Part shown: positions 35,343-44,671 of the stretch, piece by piece
How positions within the stretch are numbered: the first letter of the stretch is position 1
How the letters are laid out: every line of letters starts with the position of its first letter
Assembly: GCA_009911365.1 (NCBI GenBank)
Contig: QXXF01000012.1
Location: 79,195-143,194, forward strand
Direction: 5' to 3'
DNA from: Clostridiales bacterium
Lineage (GTDB): Bacteria; Bacillota; Clostridia; Peptostreptococcales; Anaerovoracaceae
DNA: 64,000 nt
Notes under the pieces: model-generated
Seen by the model: only the letters and a program-made list of their open reading frames with translations
Told to the model about the DNA's origin: nothing
The model's database searches: none
Translations under genes and position numbers: made by a program

Positions 35343-36748
35343 AAAACCCTCCTTCCCATCAACCAGTGTGAACTCCAATAAGAGTCATTCAGCCTGGACA
35401 CTCGCACTCCCGAACTTCCGCAGTCGATAAAATTTCCGCCGCCAATGTAGATCCCCACATGGCTCACTCCGTAAATGTGTTTGCTATTATAAGTGCCTTT
35501 AAAAAACACCAAATCGCCCGGCTGTAGTCCGGCCTTGCTCACTTTGCTGCCTTTTAGCACCTGTTGGCCCGTGGTCCTTCCTAACTCCTTTCCTATGGCC
35601 TTTCTGAACACGTGCCCAGTGAATCCGGAACAATCGGATCTGCCGCTGTCAGGGCTCGCCGCGCCAAACACGTAACGGACCTTTCCAATATAACTCCTGG
35701 CCTTCGCGATCACCTTCTCCGCTTTTCCGCTCGCCACGCCCCCGCCGCTTCCCTCGGAAACGCTGACGCTCCCAGATGATCCGGAAGTTTTTTCTTCCTT
35801 GTCCGCGCTTTCCTTTTCCATGATGTTTTGAAACGCAAGTTCCAGTTCCATGGTATGGATCCCATTTTCCCAAGTGTGGGAATCGTTCTCGATCCAAAAC
35901 TTTCCCGATAACCCTGTTGCGTCATCCGTGATTTTGATTCCTTTTCCCGCAACGCACCTGGAATCTCCAACGCAGGAAAGACTTGCGCTTTTTTGCGTTC
36001 CGGTGAGCATCGCTTTGGCCTGTGTCTTGCCGTTTCCTTTGTCAACCGTGAGCGTTTCCTGATAGATTCCATATTTCTTCACATTGGCCTTTTCGCTGAC
36101 CGTTCCGATTTTCTTGTTCTTTTTATAAATCGCAACCTGGTTCACCATCTCTTCCGTCGTGTCTTCATAAGAACTTTCCATGATGTCGCTGTCATGGGAC
36201 AAAGAAAAGCCGGAAATGATTTTTCCTTTTTCGATCACTTCCAGCTTGGTTCCGTTCATCCTTGGGATGTATTGCTTTTTGTTCTTCCTGTTGGCTTTCG
36301 TGTACGCCGCCAGGATGATGCCATAATATTCTTTTTCCGACACGTAAAACTTCGCGATCCGAATTTTCGTTTTGGCGATAGAACCAGTCTTGATTTTCAG
36401 ATCGGAGCAAATGGCCCTGGTGATGGCTTCCGGGGTTTTCTTTTTGAATTTGTACGTGCCCTTCGACCGGATCAGATGCCACATGTAATCGTGCGCCGTG
36501 ATTTCAACGGATCCCGCGCCACTCTTCCGCTCTCTCCTGGTCACGGTTCCGCTGAAAACCAGTTTCCCGTCATCGTCATAAAATTTGATTTTGTCCCCGT
36601 TGTTCATGTTGACCGCCGCAAATTCAGGATCCAGATGGTTGTAAGCGATGGAAAAAGAAATGGTCCTGCTGGCCTGTTTGGCGGAACCGCTCCAATTAAC
36701 CTTTTCCACGTATCCGGTAACGTCTTTGCCGTTCCATTTTAGATTCAT
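35339..36748 (-). CDS. XkdQ-like tail hub protein fused to an NlpC/P60 endopeptidase
   Basis: 469 residues. The first ~320 resemble XkdQ/gpD hub proteins (NLKWNGKDVTGYVEKVNWSG; IPRMNGTKLEVIEKG). A Ser/Gly linker leads to an NlpC/P60 domain with the catalytic Cys in SGRSDCSGFTGHVF, GDLVFF, the His in HIYGVSHVGIYIGGG and FIDCGS. This arrangement places a cell-wall hydrolase at the injecting tip. Confidence 0.88.
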   Translation of the reverse strand: MNLKWNGKDVTGYVEKVNWSGSAKQASRTISFSIAYNHLDPEFAAVNMNNGDKIKFYDDDGKLVFSGTVTRRERKSGAGSVEITAHDYMWHLIRSKGTYKFKKKTPEAITRAICSDLKIKTGSIAKTKIRIAKFYVSEKEYYGIILAAYTKANRKNKKQYIPRMNGTKLEVIEKGKIISGFSLSHDSDIMESSYEDTTEEMVNQVAIYKKNKKIGTVSEKANVKKYGIYQETLTVDKGNGKTQAKAMLTGTQKSASLSCVGDSRCVAGKGIKITDDATGLSGKFWIENDSHTWENGIHTMELELAFQNIMEKESADKEEKTSGSSGSVSVSEGSGGGVASGKAEKVIAKARSYIGKVRYVFGAASPDSGRSDCSGFTGHVFRKAIGKELGRTTGQQVLKGSKVSKAGLQPGDLVFFKGTYNSKHIYGVSHVGIYIGGGNFIDCGSSGVRVSRLNDSYWSSHWLMGRRVL

Positions 36749-37428
36749 GTCTTGATCACCAGCTTTGTTCCCGGATAGATCCAGTGGCCTGTTGAGGAGC
36801 TTTTCTTTCCATGCTTTTTCGCCGTTTTTTCAATGACGGATTTGTTCTGGTTGTAAATCGCTCTCCAATTGCTGGAGTTTCCAGTTTTTTTCTTCGCGAT
36901 CTTCATCAAAGTGTCGCCCTTTTTTACTGTGTAGTTTGTGGACTTCACTTCCTTCGTGGCTCTTTTTGTCGCAGGCTTCACGATCTTCTTGCTTGTCTTC
37001 CCCTGCTTGGAAGCCGCGGCCTGCTTTTTCTGCGCGATCCGCGTATGCTTTTTCAAAGACACGCTGAAGGACACGTCACCGGTTCGATCATTCTCTCCGT
37101 ATTTGAAAGACTCGATGGTGGCCCACATGTTGATGTTCGTTCCCGTGATGATGAGCTGCACGCTTCCCGTCATCCAGCTTTCGATCTTCTCGCAGTACTC
37201 ATATGGTTTCAGCAGTCCGGTTTGGTACTGAAGAAAATCATATTCCCTGGTGGGAAAAAAGGATTGGAGCTCAATTTCGTCCAATCCTCTTTTTCCGATC
37301 AGCGTCCGATCCCCCACGGAATTGATGTTGATCGTTGTGTTGTTCATTTTGCAGCTTAGTTCAAAACTCTGCGGGTTCACCGGCAGCCTGATTTTATCGA
37401 CTTCCGTTTTTTTGATCCAGATTTCCAT
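36745..37428 (-). CDS. LysM-domain tail protein (XkdP-like)
   Basis: 227 residues. The N-terminal part (LPVNPQSFELSCKMNN; RTLIGKRGLDEIEL) is XkdP-like, and the C-terminus has a LysM motif, YTVKKGDTLMKIAKKKTG, at about residue 165. It forms part of the tail tip near the tape measure and hub. 4-bp overlap with the hub gene. Confidence 0.86.
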   Translation of the reverse strand: MEIWIKKTEVDKIRLPVNPQSFELSCKMNNTTININSVGDRTLIGKRGLDEIELQSFFPTREYDFLQYQTGLLKPYEYCEKIESWMTGSVQLIITGTNINMWATIESFKYGENDRTGDVSFSVSLKKHTRIAQKKQAAASKQGKTSKKIVKPATKRATKEVKSTNYTVKKGDTLMKIAKKKTGNSSNWRAIYNQNKSVIEKTAKKHGKKSSSTGHWIYPGTKLVIKT

Positions 37429-37438
37429 GTCTTTCCCT

Positions 37439-39652
37439 CTACGCTATATTGTCAACGTCTTCTAAAATCCTGTCAATCACCGCGTCCGCGATCTTGTCGA
37501 TGTCTCCTTCCTCTCGGACCACGATGGTGTCAGCGAATTTGTTGATGGTGATGTTCACCCGCCTCGCTTCTTTCCTGGCGATCCGCAGGGATTCATCATG
37601 CGGATACACCCGGCTCCCCCGTGGAAGGTCCACGATCTCGCCTCCGGCTTCATTGATGACCGCCATGCCGCCGCCCCAGTTCCTGGTTCCTTTTTTCAGG
37701 TACGGGATTTTCGGGATGTTCACGCCTACATGCTTGCCGCCTAAAAAACCCGGCAAATCAAAGGAAAGGGTGTTCAGCTTTCCGATCCCCGCGTTGATCA
37801 CGCCGATAATGCCGTTCATCGGCGCTTTCATGATCCCCGCGAAAGTGGACACGATGCCTTTGAATATGTCCTTTACGCCGGCCCACGCCTTTTTCCAGTT
37901 TCCGGTGAACACTCCAGAGACAAAATCAATGATCCCGTTCAACACGCGTGTCACGCCGCCTATGGCATCGGCAACGCCCGACAGCCAGCCGCCAGCGTAG
38001 GAAACGATGGCTTTGAACCCTGTCCGAAACACCGCTTTGAACACGCCTCCGACAAATTTCACGACTGGCTTCATGTAAGTGATGAATCCTTTGATGAGCT
38101 TGCCTGCGCTTTTCACTAATCTGCCGATTGTGTTCTTGACCGCCTGGAAGGTCTTTGAAAATTTCTTGGTGTCTATTCCCGCGGCGGTGAACGTGTCTTT
38201 GACCGCTGTTTTGAACCTGCCCGCGGCAGCTTTGATCTTGTCCCAGTTTTTATATACCAGCACGCCCGCGGCGACTAACGCTCCGATGACCAGGAGAGCG
38301 ATCCCTGCCGGCCCAAGGAAGACCTTCATGGCGGAGCCTAACACGCCGCCGCCTTTATGGACCGCTTCCCCGAATTTACCGAACTTCCGAATGACGTTCC
38401 CGACTCCTTGATTCAGCTTCCCGATGACCAGCATCGCCGGACCGATTGCCGCGGCGAGCCCCGCTATTTTGATGATCGTCCGCTGCGTCTCTGGGGAAAG
38501 GCCGTTGAATTTTTCCGCGAGTGCTTGAATGTGTTCAGCCGCGCTTTTGATCGTTGGCGCAAACGCGCCGCCTATGCTGATCGCACAACCTTCAATGGCG
38601 GACTTCATTTTCTCAAGGGAGCCTTTGAGGTTGTTCTGCATGATGTCATATTGCTCTTTCGCCATGCCATTGCAATCACCAATCGCACCAGTCAACTTTT
38701 TGTAATCGCTTTCTGTCGCGTTGGTGATCGCGAGCAGGCCGCTCATGCCTTCCTGTCCAGCCAGCATGGCGGCATATTGGGCTTTTTGATCCTGCGTCAA
38801 ATTTTTGAAACTGCCTCGCAGATCGCCCATTACCGTTCCAAACGGCTTCATTTTTCCGCTGCTGTCCGTGATGGTTATCCCCAGATCCTTCATGGCCTTG
38901 CTCGATTCTTTCGTCGGCTTCGCCATCCTGGTCATCCAACCACGCAGTGCGGTTCCTGACTGGCTGCTCTTGATCCCAGCGTTCGCCATGAGCCCAATGG
39001 CCGCAGCCGTGTCCTCCACCGAATAGCCTAACGCGCCGGCAACCGGAGCCGCGTACTTGAAGGTTTCTCCCATCATGCCCACGTTCGTGTTGGAATTGCT
39101 CGCCGCCGCGGCCAAAACGTCCGCAAAGTGCGAGCTATCCTTCGCTTTCAAGCCGAAAGCCGTGAGAGAATCCGTCACGATATCGGACACAGTAGCTAAA
39201 TCTTCTCCGCTGGCACCCGCAAGATACATGGTTCCTTCGATGCCGTTGAGCATGTCCTTCGTCTTCCAACCTGCCATGGACATATACTGGAATGCCTGCG
39301 CGCTCTCCGTGGCGGAGAACTTGGTCTTGACACCCATTTCCTTGGCTTTCGCGGTTAGCAGGCCCATTTCTTTTCCATTCGCTCCAGATATGGCCTGAAC
39401 CTTGCTCATGCCGGATTCAAAGTCCATCGCTGTTTTCACGGCGGCGGCTCCGATGCCCAATGTCGGAGCCGTTATTTTCTGCGTCAGCCCTTTTCCCGTT
39501 TTTTCAATGGACTTTCCCGCCGCGATGAACGAGCTGCCCATGCGTTTCACTGAAAGAGAGCTTTTTTCCAATTGGCCGATGGCTGATCCCAGCGGCTTCG
39601 TGAATTGGTTTTTAAATCGCAATGTCGCATCAATGAATCTATTTTGCGACAC
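37439..39652 (-). CDS. Tail tape measure protein
   Basis: 737 residues, GTG start with GGGAGGAAACGAGGC upstream. The TP901-type core (MDFESGMSKVQAISGANG; MGLLTAKAKEMGVKTKFSA; SGTALRGWMTRMA) spans about 70-280, and hydrophobic helices follow near 440-460. Its length sets tail length. The first 14 bp overlap the -1 frame extension of the chaperone gene. Confidence 0.9.
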   Translation of the reverse strand: MSQNRFIDATLRFKNQFTKPLGSAIGQLEKSSLSVKRMGSSFIAAGKSIEKTGKGLTQKITAPTLGIGAAAVKTAMDFESGMSKVQAISGANGKEMGLLTAKAKEMGVKTKFSATESAQAFQYMSMAGWKTKDMLNGIEGTMYLAGASGEDLATVSDIVTDSLTAFGLKAKDSSHFADVLAAAASNSNTNVGMMGETFKYAAPVAGALGYSVEDTAAAIGLMANAGIKSSQSGTALRGWMTRMAKPTKESSKAMKDLGITITDSSGKMKPFGTVMGDLRGSFKNLTQDQKAQYAAMLAGQEGMSGLLAITNATESDYKKLTGAIGDCNGMAKEQYDIMQNNLKGSLEKMKSAIEGCAISIGGAFAPTIKSAAEHIQALAEKFNGLSPETQRTIIKIAGLAAAIGPAMLVIGKLNQGVGNVIRKFGKFGEAVHKGGGVLGSAMKVFLGPAGIALLVIGALVAAGVLVYKNWDKIKAAAGRFKTAVKDTFTAAGIDTKKFSKTFQAVKNTIGRLVKSAGKLIKGFITYMKPVVKFVGGVFKAVFRTGFKAIVSYAGGWLSGVADAIGGVTRVLNGIIDFVSGVFTGNWKKAWAGVKDIFKGIVSTFAGIMKAPMNGIIGVINAGIGKLNTLSFDLPGFLGGKHVGVNIPKIPYLKKGTRNWGGGMAVINEAGGEIVDLPRGSRVYPHDESLRIARKEARRVNITINKFADTIVVREEGDIDKIADAVIDRILEDVDNIA

Positions 39653-40228
39653 GCCTCGTTTCCTCCCTCGCTTCTTCTAGCTCCTTGATGTACTCATGTA
39701 AAAACGCCGCAACGATCTTCCTTGCCCCGTATCCCATGGAAAAGTACCGCTGCGGCTCCCAGTCTTTCAGACAGAACAGGAGATACGCCGTTCTCGTGTC
39801 TCCGTCTGTCTCTATGAGTTTTTTATGGTTTCTTCCTCTTCATCTTCGGCTTCCACGCCACTCAATTCCGCGATTTTGTCCGCTATGGTTTTCACTTCAT
39901 TGCGAAACAAGGTTTCCGCAAGATCCTTCGGGGTATGGCAGCCAAAATGCTTCATCATGTCCTTGTCTTTTAACGGCGGATTCGTCACGCCTTCCACTAG
40001 GCACCTAAGCTGCGCGTCATAGACCTTGGAAAAGTCCATCCTTCCTTTTTTATCATACTGGCTGCCCATGATTTCATTGAGCAACCTCTGATTGATTTCC
40101 TGAAGATGCACTTCAACAGGCTCTTTCTGCCCTAACACTTTCGCAAGACGCTTGCTCATGATGGTCCCCGTTTCCTTCTTTTTACACTCCGCAATATCCG
40201 CCTGCATCAATTTTTCAACTAAAGTCAT
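39639..40228 (-). CDS. Tail assembly chaperone, -1 frameshift fusion product
   Basis: The short ORF (39,812-40,228) slips at AAAAAAC and continues in the -1 frame from CTC at 39,818 down to a TAG at 39,639. I read all 59 codons of the extension and found no stop; it contains FCLKDWEPQRYFSMGYG. The product would be about 196 residues. G/GT-type fusion chaperones are conserved in long-tailed phages and position the tube protein on the tape measure. Confidence 0.8.
39812..40228 (-). CDS. Tail assembly chaperone (XkdN-like), unshifted product
   Basis: 138 residues from MTLVEKLMQADIAECKK with AAGGAGGAAAACG before it. The sequence (KEPVEVHLQEINQRLLNE; CLVEGVTNPPLKDKD) has the features of the XkdN/phage tail assembly chaperone family and stands between the tube and tape-measure genes. 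It ends acidic (EAEDEEEE) followed by TIKNS at the slip site. Confidence 0.86.
   Translation of the reverse strand: MTLVEKLMQADIAECKKKETGTIMSKRLAKVLGQKEPVEVHLQEINQRLLNEIMGSQYDKKGRMDFSKVYDAQLRCLVEGVTNPPLKDKDMMKHFGCHTPKDLAETLFRNEVKTIADKIAELSGVEAEDEEEETIKNS
39818..39824 (-). other. Slippery heptamer A_AAA_AAC
   Basis: On the minus strand the zero-frame codons are ATA AAA AAC TCA TAG. The heptamer is in the correct phase for -1 slippage, and the stop lies two codons later. It is one of the most efficient bacterial slip sites. Confidence 0.85.
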
Positions 40229-40239
40229 CGTTTTCCTCC

Positions 40240-40668
40240 TTATACTGCTTCTAATAAATCGTAATCCATAAAGACGAAAGGCACTGTTTCTTCCGTCAGT
40301 TTCTTCGCTTCCCAATCGGCAAGCGTGAGTTTGTTGAACACGCATCCCGCGCATTTGACGCGTTCTGCTCCATAAGCGTCCGGATCGTCCAGTTTTGATA
40401 TGATGGTGGCCACTGGCGTTTTTCCTCGTTTCAGTTGCTCCGTCACTTTTTTGATCACGTAGGAACTCACTTTGTTCATCTTTATTTCCCCGGTCCCTTT
40501 ATAACCCATGAATTTATATCCGGTTCCGTTCGTGCCCGTCTGGATCACTTCCTGGTTGTCAATGTCCAGTTCGGCCTTGAACGCCGTCACCTCCGCTAGA
40601 TATTGGTCATCGAACCAAACCTCTCCATAGGTCCCGTTCATGACCCGTTCCGGTGTGTAACTATCCAT
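40240..40668 (-). CDS. Phage tail tube protein (XkdM-like)
   Basis: 142 residues from MDSYTPERVMNGTYGEVWFD. It has the family pattern DIDNQEVIQTGTNGTGYKF and KGTGEIKMNKVSS. It forms the inner tube of the contractile tail. Upstream frame extension overlaps the sheath gene end and has no ribosome site. Confidence 0.87.
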   Translation of the reverse strand: MDSYTPERVMNGTYGEVWFDDQYLAEVTAFKAELDIDNQEVIQTGTNGTGYKFMGYKGTGEIKMNKVSSYVIKKVTEQLKRGKTPVATIISKLDDPDAYGAERVKCAGCVFNKLTLADWEAKKLTEETVPFVFMDYDLLEAV

Positions 40669-40684
40669 ACGTTCCTCCTTTCTC

Positions 40685-41752
40685 TTATACCGTGATCGGT
40701 ATGTATACCTCTTCAATAACGTCAACCGTCTTCAGCGAAACCGCCAAGAAGACTTTATCGGCAGTGTTGGCTTTCTTGATTTCATCGTCCGTCATGACGG
40801 ACACGTCTTCTCCTTTTTCCACCAAATACCGCTTTACCGCCGCGGCGTCTATGTCCACGCTCCGGTCTTCGATCAAACCTTCACGTTCCAGGGTTTCTAG
40901 ATAATCGGCTATGGCGGACACCAGCAAGCATTTGTTGTCATACGTGTTGGGGTATTTCCCGATATACACGTCTTCGATGGTCTTGGTGATGTCTCCCCGG
41001 ATCATGTCCATGATGTCCACGATCTTGATTTTCTTGAATTGGTCGCCTTTCGTGGCCGTCGTGGTCTGAAGCGAGTTGACGCCCCGCACGATTTTCACCT
41101 TTTCCCCGTCATGCCGCAGGATCAGCTTTCCCGCTTCCACGGCTTTATTAGCCTCGGAACGTGACAATTTGTCCACCATGTCCACTTCCGGAAGCGCGGC
41201 GAAGGTGCAGCTGGCTTTCGCTTCAGTCGCCGCTATCAACCCCGCGATCCGAGCACAATACTGTTCGACGGTGTATTCTTTTTCGCCGCAGATGATTCCC
41301 GCCGTGGCAAAGTTGATCACGCCCTCATCGTCCGCTTCGCATTCCGGCAGCACCGCTTTCACCTGGTTCCCCTCTTCACGTTCTTTTTTGATCCAAGCCT
41401 TCACTTCCTGCGAGGCCCCATCCGTGCTCACCGTTGGAACGGCTAAATAATTGACCCTCTTCAACTCAAAATATTCCAAGGCTTCCTGATAGTTTTCCGC
41501 ATCTTGCGGGATCATGTACGCCACGACTTTCCGCGGCGATTTTTCGTTTCCCAAAAGAGCCAGTTCTATCTGCTCTCTATTTTCACGGGACAAGTTATCC
41601 GGTATGTCATCCCGTGTCGTGACTATGACCGGGTTCGCGTTTGGAGCGGCCCCTCTTAGAACCAATCCCACGATGCCCCGATCCATTCTCGTTTGTGCCG
41701 TTTTCGCCTTTTCTTGAAAAGTGATGGTCACGCTTGGCATTCCCATGTTCAT
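40685..41752 (-). CDS. Phage tail sheath protein (XkdK-like)
   Basis: 355 residues: MPSVTITFQEKAKTAQTRMD, GIVGLVLRGAA and a C-terminal domain with DVYIGKYPNTYDNKCLLV and VEEVYIPITV-like DVIEEVYIPITV. The presence of a sheath shows the phage is a myovirus. Its ATG overlaps the preceding stop. Confidence 0.9.
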   Translation of the reverse strand: MNMGMPSVTITFQEKAKTAQTRMDRGIVGLVLRGAAPNANPVIVTTRDDIPDNLSRENREQIELALLGNEKSPRKVVAYMIPQDAENYQEALEYFELKRVNYLAVPTVSTDGASQEVKAWIKKEREEGNQVKAVLPECEADDEGVINFATAGIICGEKEYTVEQYCARIAGLIAATEAKASCTFAALPEVDMVDKLSRSEANKAVEAGKLILRHDGEKVKIVRGVNSLQTTTATKGDQFKKIKIVDIMDMIRGDITKTIEDVYIGKYPNTYDNKCLLVSAIADYLETLEREGLIEDRSVDIDAAAVKRYLVEKGEDVSVMTDDEIKKANTADKVFLAVSLKTVDVIEEVYIPITV

Positions 41753-42216
41753 TCCTCCAATCGTTCATTGACGCTGACGCTCCTCATCAGCTCCACGTTT
41801 TCTTTTTCCGATGAGAAATCATAAAATTCCACATCGAAATCCATCGTCATGATGTTGTTGTTTTTTCCAGTGAATCCCTGTTCCAAGTTGGACACTGGCA
41901 AATATCGTTCGCCTATGCGCAGCAGCAGCTTTTTCTTTTGGCCGCGTGGGTGTCGCACGGTCAATAGTTCCGTGATGGTTTCCACCGTGTGAAGCATGTC
42001 CGCTTCATTGATTTTTTTCTGGAAGTACACGATTTGACAGTGGAAACTTTTTGACACGATATTGATGGTTTCGTCTCTCTGTGATGTCAGCCGCAGATCC
42101 ACGAAAAAAGAAGGTTTTTTATAACCTTCCGTCACTTCTTTTCCGTATACTTGGTATACGAACTTGCTTTTTAAAAGCTTCACGATTTCTTTTTTCAATT
42201 CGCTCGCTTGTATCAT
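41749..42216 (-). CDS. Tail terminator-like protein (YqbJ/DUF6838 position)
   Basis: 155 residues: LKKEIVKLLKSKFVYQVYG, KPSFFVDLRLTSQRDETI and NNNIMTMDFDVEFYDF. The position before the sheath and the shape fit a tail terminator. 4-bp overlaps on both sides. Confidence 0.7.
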   Translation of the reverse strand: MIQASELKKEIVKLLKSKFVYQVYGKEVTEGYKKPSFFVDLRLTSQRDETINIVSKSFHCQIVYFQKKINEADMLHTVETITELLTVRHPRGQKKKLLLRIGERYLPVSNLEQGFTGKNNNIMTMDFDVEFYDFSSEKENVELMRSVSVNERLEE

Positions 42217-42686
42217 AAGAGTCCCGCCTCCCTCAGCACTTTGTCCCTTGCTTTCTCAAGCTCCGCCACGAACCGCGGCTCAAAGCTTTTTCTCGCGCCC
42301 GGCATCACCTTGATCCCTGGCACGAATCCTGGTGCCGTTTTCTCGCCGCCGCCTTCCAGCCGTTTTCCCTTTCGCGTCAGGGGCTTTATGACTTCGTGGC
42401 CGTTTTCGACTAAATGCCAGTGGGGATTCGTCTTTTTCGTTTCCGCCGAAAAGTCGATTTCCATGTCCTCGCGGAACCCCTTCACTTGTGAAACCCAAAA
42501 TCCCTTCGTCAGTTTTCCGGTACGCTCCCTGACTCTTCCCTTCACGATTCCCCGCAAATGCGCTTTGAATCGGATCCCTGAACGCCTTAATGAGTTTTCC
42601 ATCGCGTTAGGGTGAAGCTCCATGGCTTTGCCCAGGTCAGACACCAAGGCTTCCATTCCTTCAAATGACAGAGAAAAATCATCCAT
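42213..42686 (-). CDS. HK97 gp10-like head-tail component
   Basis: 157 residues from MDDFSLSFEGMEALVSDLGK. It has the gp10 pattern LHPNAMENSLRRSGIRFKAH, HLVENGHEVIKP and SFEPRFVAELEKARDKV. GGAGGGGAAGAGG precedes this ATG. Part of the head-tail connector. Confidence 0.82.
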   Translation of the reverse strand: MDDFSLSFEGMEALVSDLGKAMELHPNAMENSLRRSGIRFKAHLRGIVKGRVRERTGKLTKGFWVSQVKGFREDMEIDFSAETKKTNPHWHLVENGHEVIKPLTRKGKRLEGGGEKTAPGFVPGIKVMPGARKSFEPRFVAELEKARDKVLREAGLL

Positions 42687-43032
42687 CCTCTTCCCCTCCT
42701 TCTTTTTCGATGTATTCCACGGCCTGTATTTCCAGCATGTAGTTCGCTTCTTCCACGTTGTCGCAGGACAGGATTTCAAAGAGCTTTCCTCCAAATCGAA
42801 TCTTCATGTCCGGGGTGATGCCGCTATGGTAACGGGTTATGATCTTATACGTCAGTTCAGGGCGAATCCTCTGGGCTTCATAATACTCCCCGCCTCGTAG
42901 TGCCTTCACGGTCGCCCATACGGTTTTGTGTTCCTCCCATACCTGGCAGTCCTGCCCCATTTCGTCCAGGCCTTCGCCTAACCGCACAAAGGTGATCCTC
43001 CGGTTCAGTTTTCCAATGTTCAACGGTTTCAT
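42679..43032 (-). CDS. Head-tail adaptor (head closure) protein
   Basis: 117 residues with NIGKLNRRITFVRLGEG, WATVKALRGGEYYEAQRI and MKIRFGGKLFEI. It matches the SPP1 gp16/HK97 head closure family (phage_H_T_join). Confidence 0.86.
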   Translation of the reverse strand: MKPLNIGKLNRRITFVRLGEGLDEMGQDCQVWEEHKTVWATVKALRGGEYYEAQRIRPELTYKIITRYHSGITPDMKIRFGGKLFEILSCDNVEEANYMLEIQAVEYIEKEGGEEDG

Positions 43033-43042
43033 GTTTCTCTCC

Positions 43043-43336
43043 TTATATCAGGTTCACCGAATGCATGGACAGGATCATGTCCGCGGTGCGGTTAATGGCA
43101 GCGGACCTGTCCAGCTGAAATTGACGATTGTCATGCATATCGCCGATGATCGTCAACACTGCGATGGTCATCTCCGGTATTTCTTCCAACTCGCTTTCCG
43201 TCAGCCCCGTGTAACCACTGGCGAAGGACACCGCCGCGTCCAGCATCGCCTGAAGCTCATCCATCACGGTTTCATCCGGCTCATCTAGTTTTAAATAGTT
43301 CGCGATATACGCTCCCTCCAGTTCGCTGATCCTCAT
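43043..43336 (-). CDS. Head-tail connector, gp6-like
   Basis: 97 residues, all-helical: ISELEGAYIANYLKLDEPD, MLDAAVSFASGYTGLTESE and IGDMHDNRQFQ. This is the phage gp6-like family, the first adaptor below the portal. Confidence 0.85.
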   Translation of the reverse strand: MRISELEGAYIANYLKLDEPDETVMDELQAMLDAAVSFASGYTGLTESELEEIPEMTIAVLTIIGDMHDNRQFQLDRSAAINRTADMILSMHSVNLI

Positions 43337-43512
43337 TTTTTCTTGCTGGCCTTCTGTGTCGCTTCGTTTTTATCCGCTGGATCCGATCCCAGAACTTCCA
43401 CATATCCGACCTCGATCAGTTTCTTAACGATTTCCGTTTCTTCGCAAGTCCTCGTTTGCCCTTCATGCATGGACACTTGACCCGCAAAACTTGTCAGCGC
43501 TTTGATTTTCAT
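43333..43512 (-). CDS. 59-residue structural-cluster protein
   Basis: Starts MKIKALTSFAGQVSMHEGQ after GGAGGCATAAC and ends in ASKKK; the TGA overlaps the ATG of the next gene (ATGA). It has the layout of the small head proteins found between capsid and connector (LIEVGYVEVLG). Precise role unknown. Confidence 0.75.
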   Translation of the reverse strand: MKIKALTSFAGQVSMHEGQTRTCEETEIVKKLIEVGYVEVLGSDPADKNEATQKASKKK

Positions 43513-43522
43513 GTTATGCCTC

Positions 43523-44671
43523 CTATGCTCCCATTTTCATCTGAGCCATCTTTTGTGGTTCGATCACTTTTGCGTCCATCTCCATCCAGGCGACTACTCC
43601 AATGGCATGTTCATCCGCGTACTTTTCTTGCAACACCTGAATTTCAACCCCTTCAGATACTTTTGCGTAAAGACCGCTTGGATCTCCATATGAGATCACT
43701 GTTTTTCCCGCTTCCATTCCCGGCATCGCATCGGAGCAATACACTGGCTTTCCAAGCAGCGTGTATCCCCAGGTAGACGTCAAATCCCGATTCAGCAGAT
43801 AGTTTCCATCAGCGTCTTTTAGTTTTCGGATGGCCTTTCTCGTGGATCGGTTCATGATCCAAATCGCGCCGGACTGAAAAACATCTGGAATTTCTTCTTG
43901 CAGGTCGATCAGTTCATCAGTTGTGATTGCTACAGCCGCAGCCGTTGTCACGGTTTGCGTGATCGTGCTCATGCCTTCGATCTTGCCAGCCGTTCCGATC
44001 AGCATTTCGTGTTCCATCCAGAGCGTCACCGCCTCCGCCACTTTTCCGATCACGTACTCCACGATTGGAAACGCAGAATTGTTGATGAGGGAGCGGGACA
44101 CTTTCGTTAAGCATCCAGCCAAGTAGCCTTTTAGGGTCTTGCTAGTGAAAGTGCCCGATGTGCTGGTAAGGGCTTTGAACTCTTCCGCATAGGCCATGGT
44201 CACTTTCTGCTCGGACTCATCGTAGACGGGAAAGGTCAAATCCCCTTTCAGGTTGAAGGTTTCCGCCATGGCCCAAATCGGGCAAACGTCTTTCACTTTT
44301 TCCAGAATTCGGTTCGCGATGGAGGTCGGAATGACGGCCCCATTGTCTCCTCGTGTCCAATTCACATCCGCCCGTTCTTCCGCGCTTTCGGAGCGGAGAA
44401 ACCGTTCAAAAGCCCGTTCTTCCGCTTCTTCCAACGTCCTTTGTTCCTGCTCCTCTTCATTTTCCGGTTCTTCCAAGCTCATTTCTCTCGCTTTTTTCAC
44501 GGCCTCGATGTTAGCGTCCAACGTTCTGACTTCCGCTTCAGCGGCTTCAAACTGATTGACTTCTTCCTCGCTCATGGTCCGCTTTTCTTCGTCAGCCTTG
44601 TTCACAAGTGCCAACATCTCCCGCTGTTTTTCTCGCCTTTTTTCCAAAAGTTCTTTTAATTCCATGTTCAC
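43523..44671 (-). CDS. Major capsid protein, HK97 fold
   Basis: 382 residues. The first ~110 form the coiled-coil scaffolding delta domain (ELLEKRREKQREMLALV), removed by the protease. The mature part begins near NWTRGDNGAVIPTSIANRI. Conserved later features include IWIMNRSTRKAIRKLKDADG and WGYTLLGKPVYCSDAMP. Confidence 0.92.
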   Translation of the reverse strand: MNMELKELLEKRREKQREMLALVNKADEEKRTMSEEEVNQFEAAEAEVRTLDANIEAVKKAREMSLEEPENEEEQEQRTLEEAEERAFERFLRSESAEERADVNWTRGDNGAVIPTSIANRILEKVKDVCPIWAMAETFNLKGDLTFPVYDESEQKVTMAYAEEFKALTSTSGTFTSKTLKGYLAGCLTKVSRSLINNSAFPIVEYVIGKVAEAVTLWMEHEMLIGTAGKIEGMSTITQTVTTAAAVAITTDELIDLQEEIPDVFQSGAIWIMNRSTRKAIRKLKDADGNYLLNRDLTSTWGYTLLGKPVYCSDAMPGMEAGKTVISYGDPSGLYAKVSEGVEIQVLQEKYADEHAIGVVAWMEMDAKVIEPQKMAQMKMGA

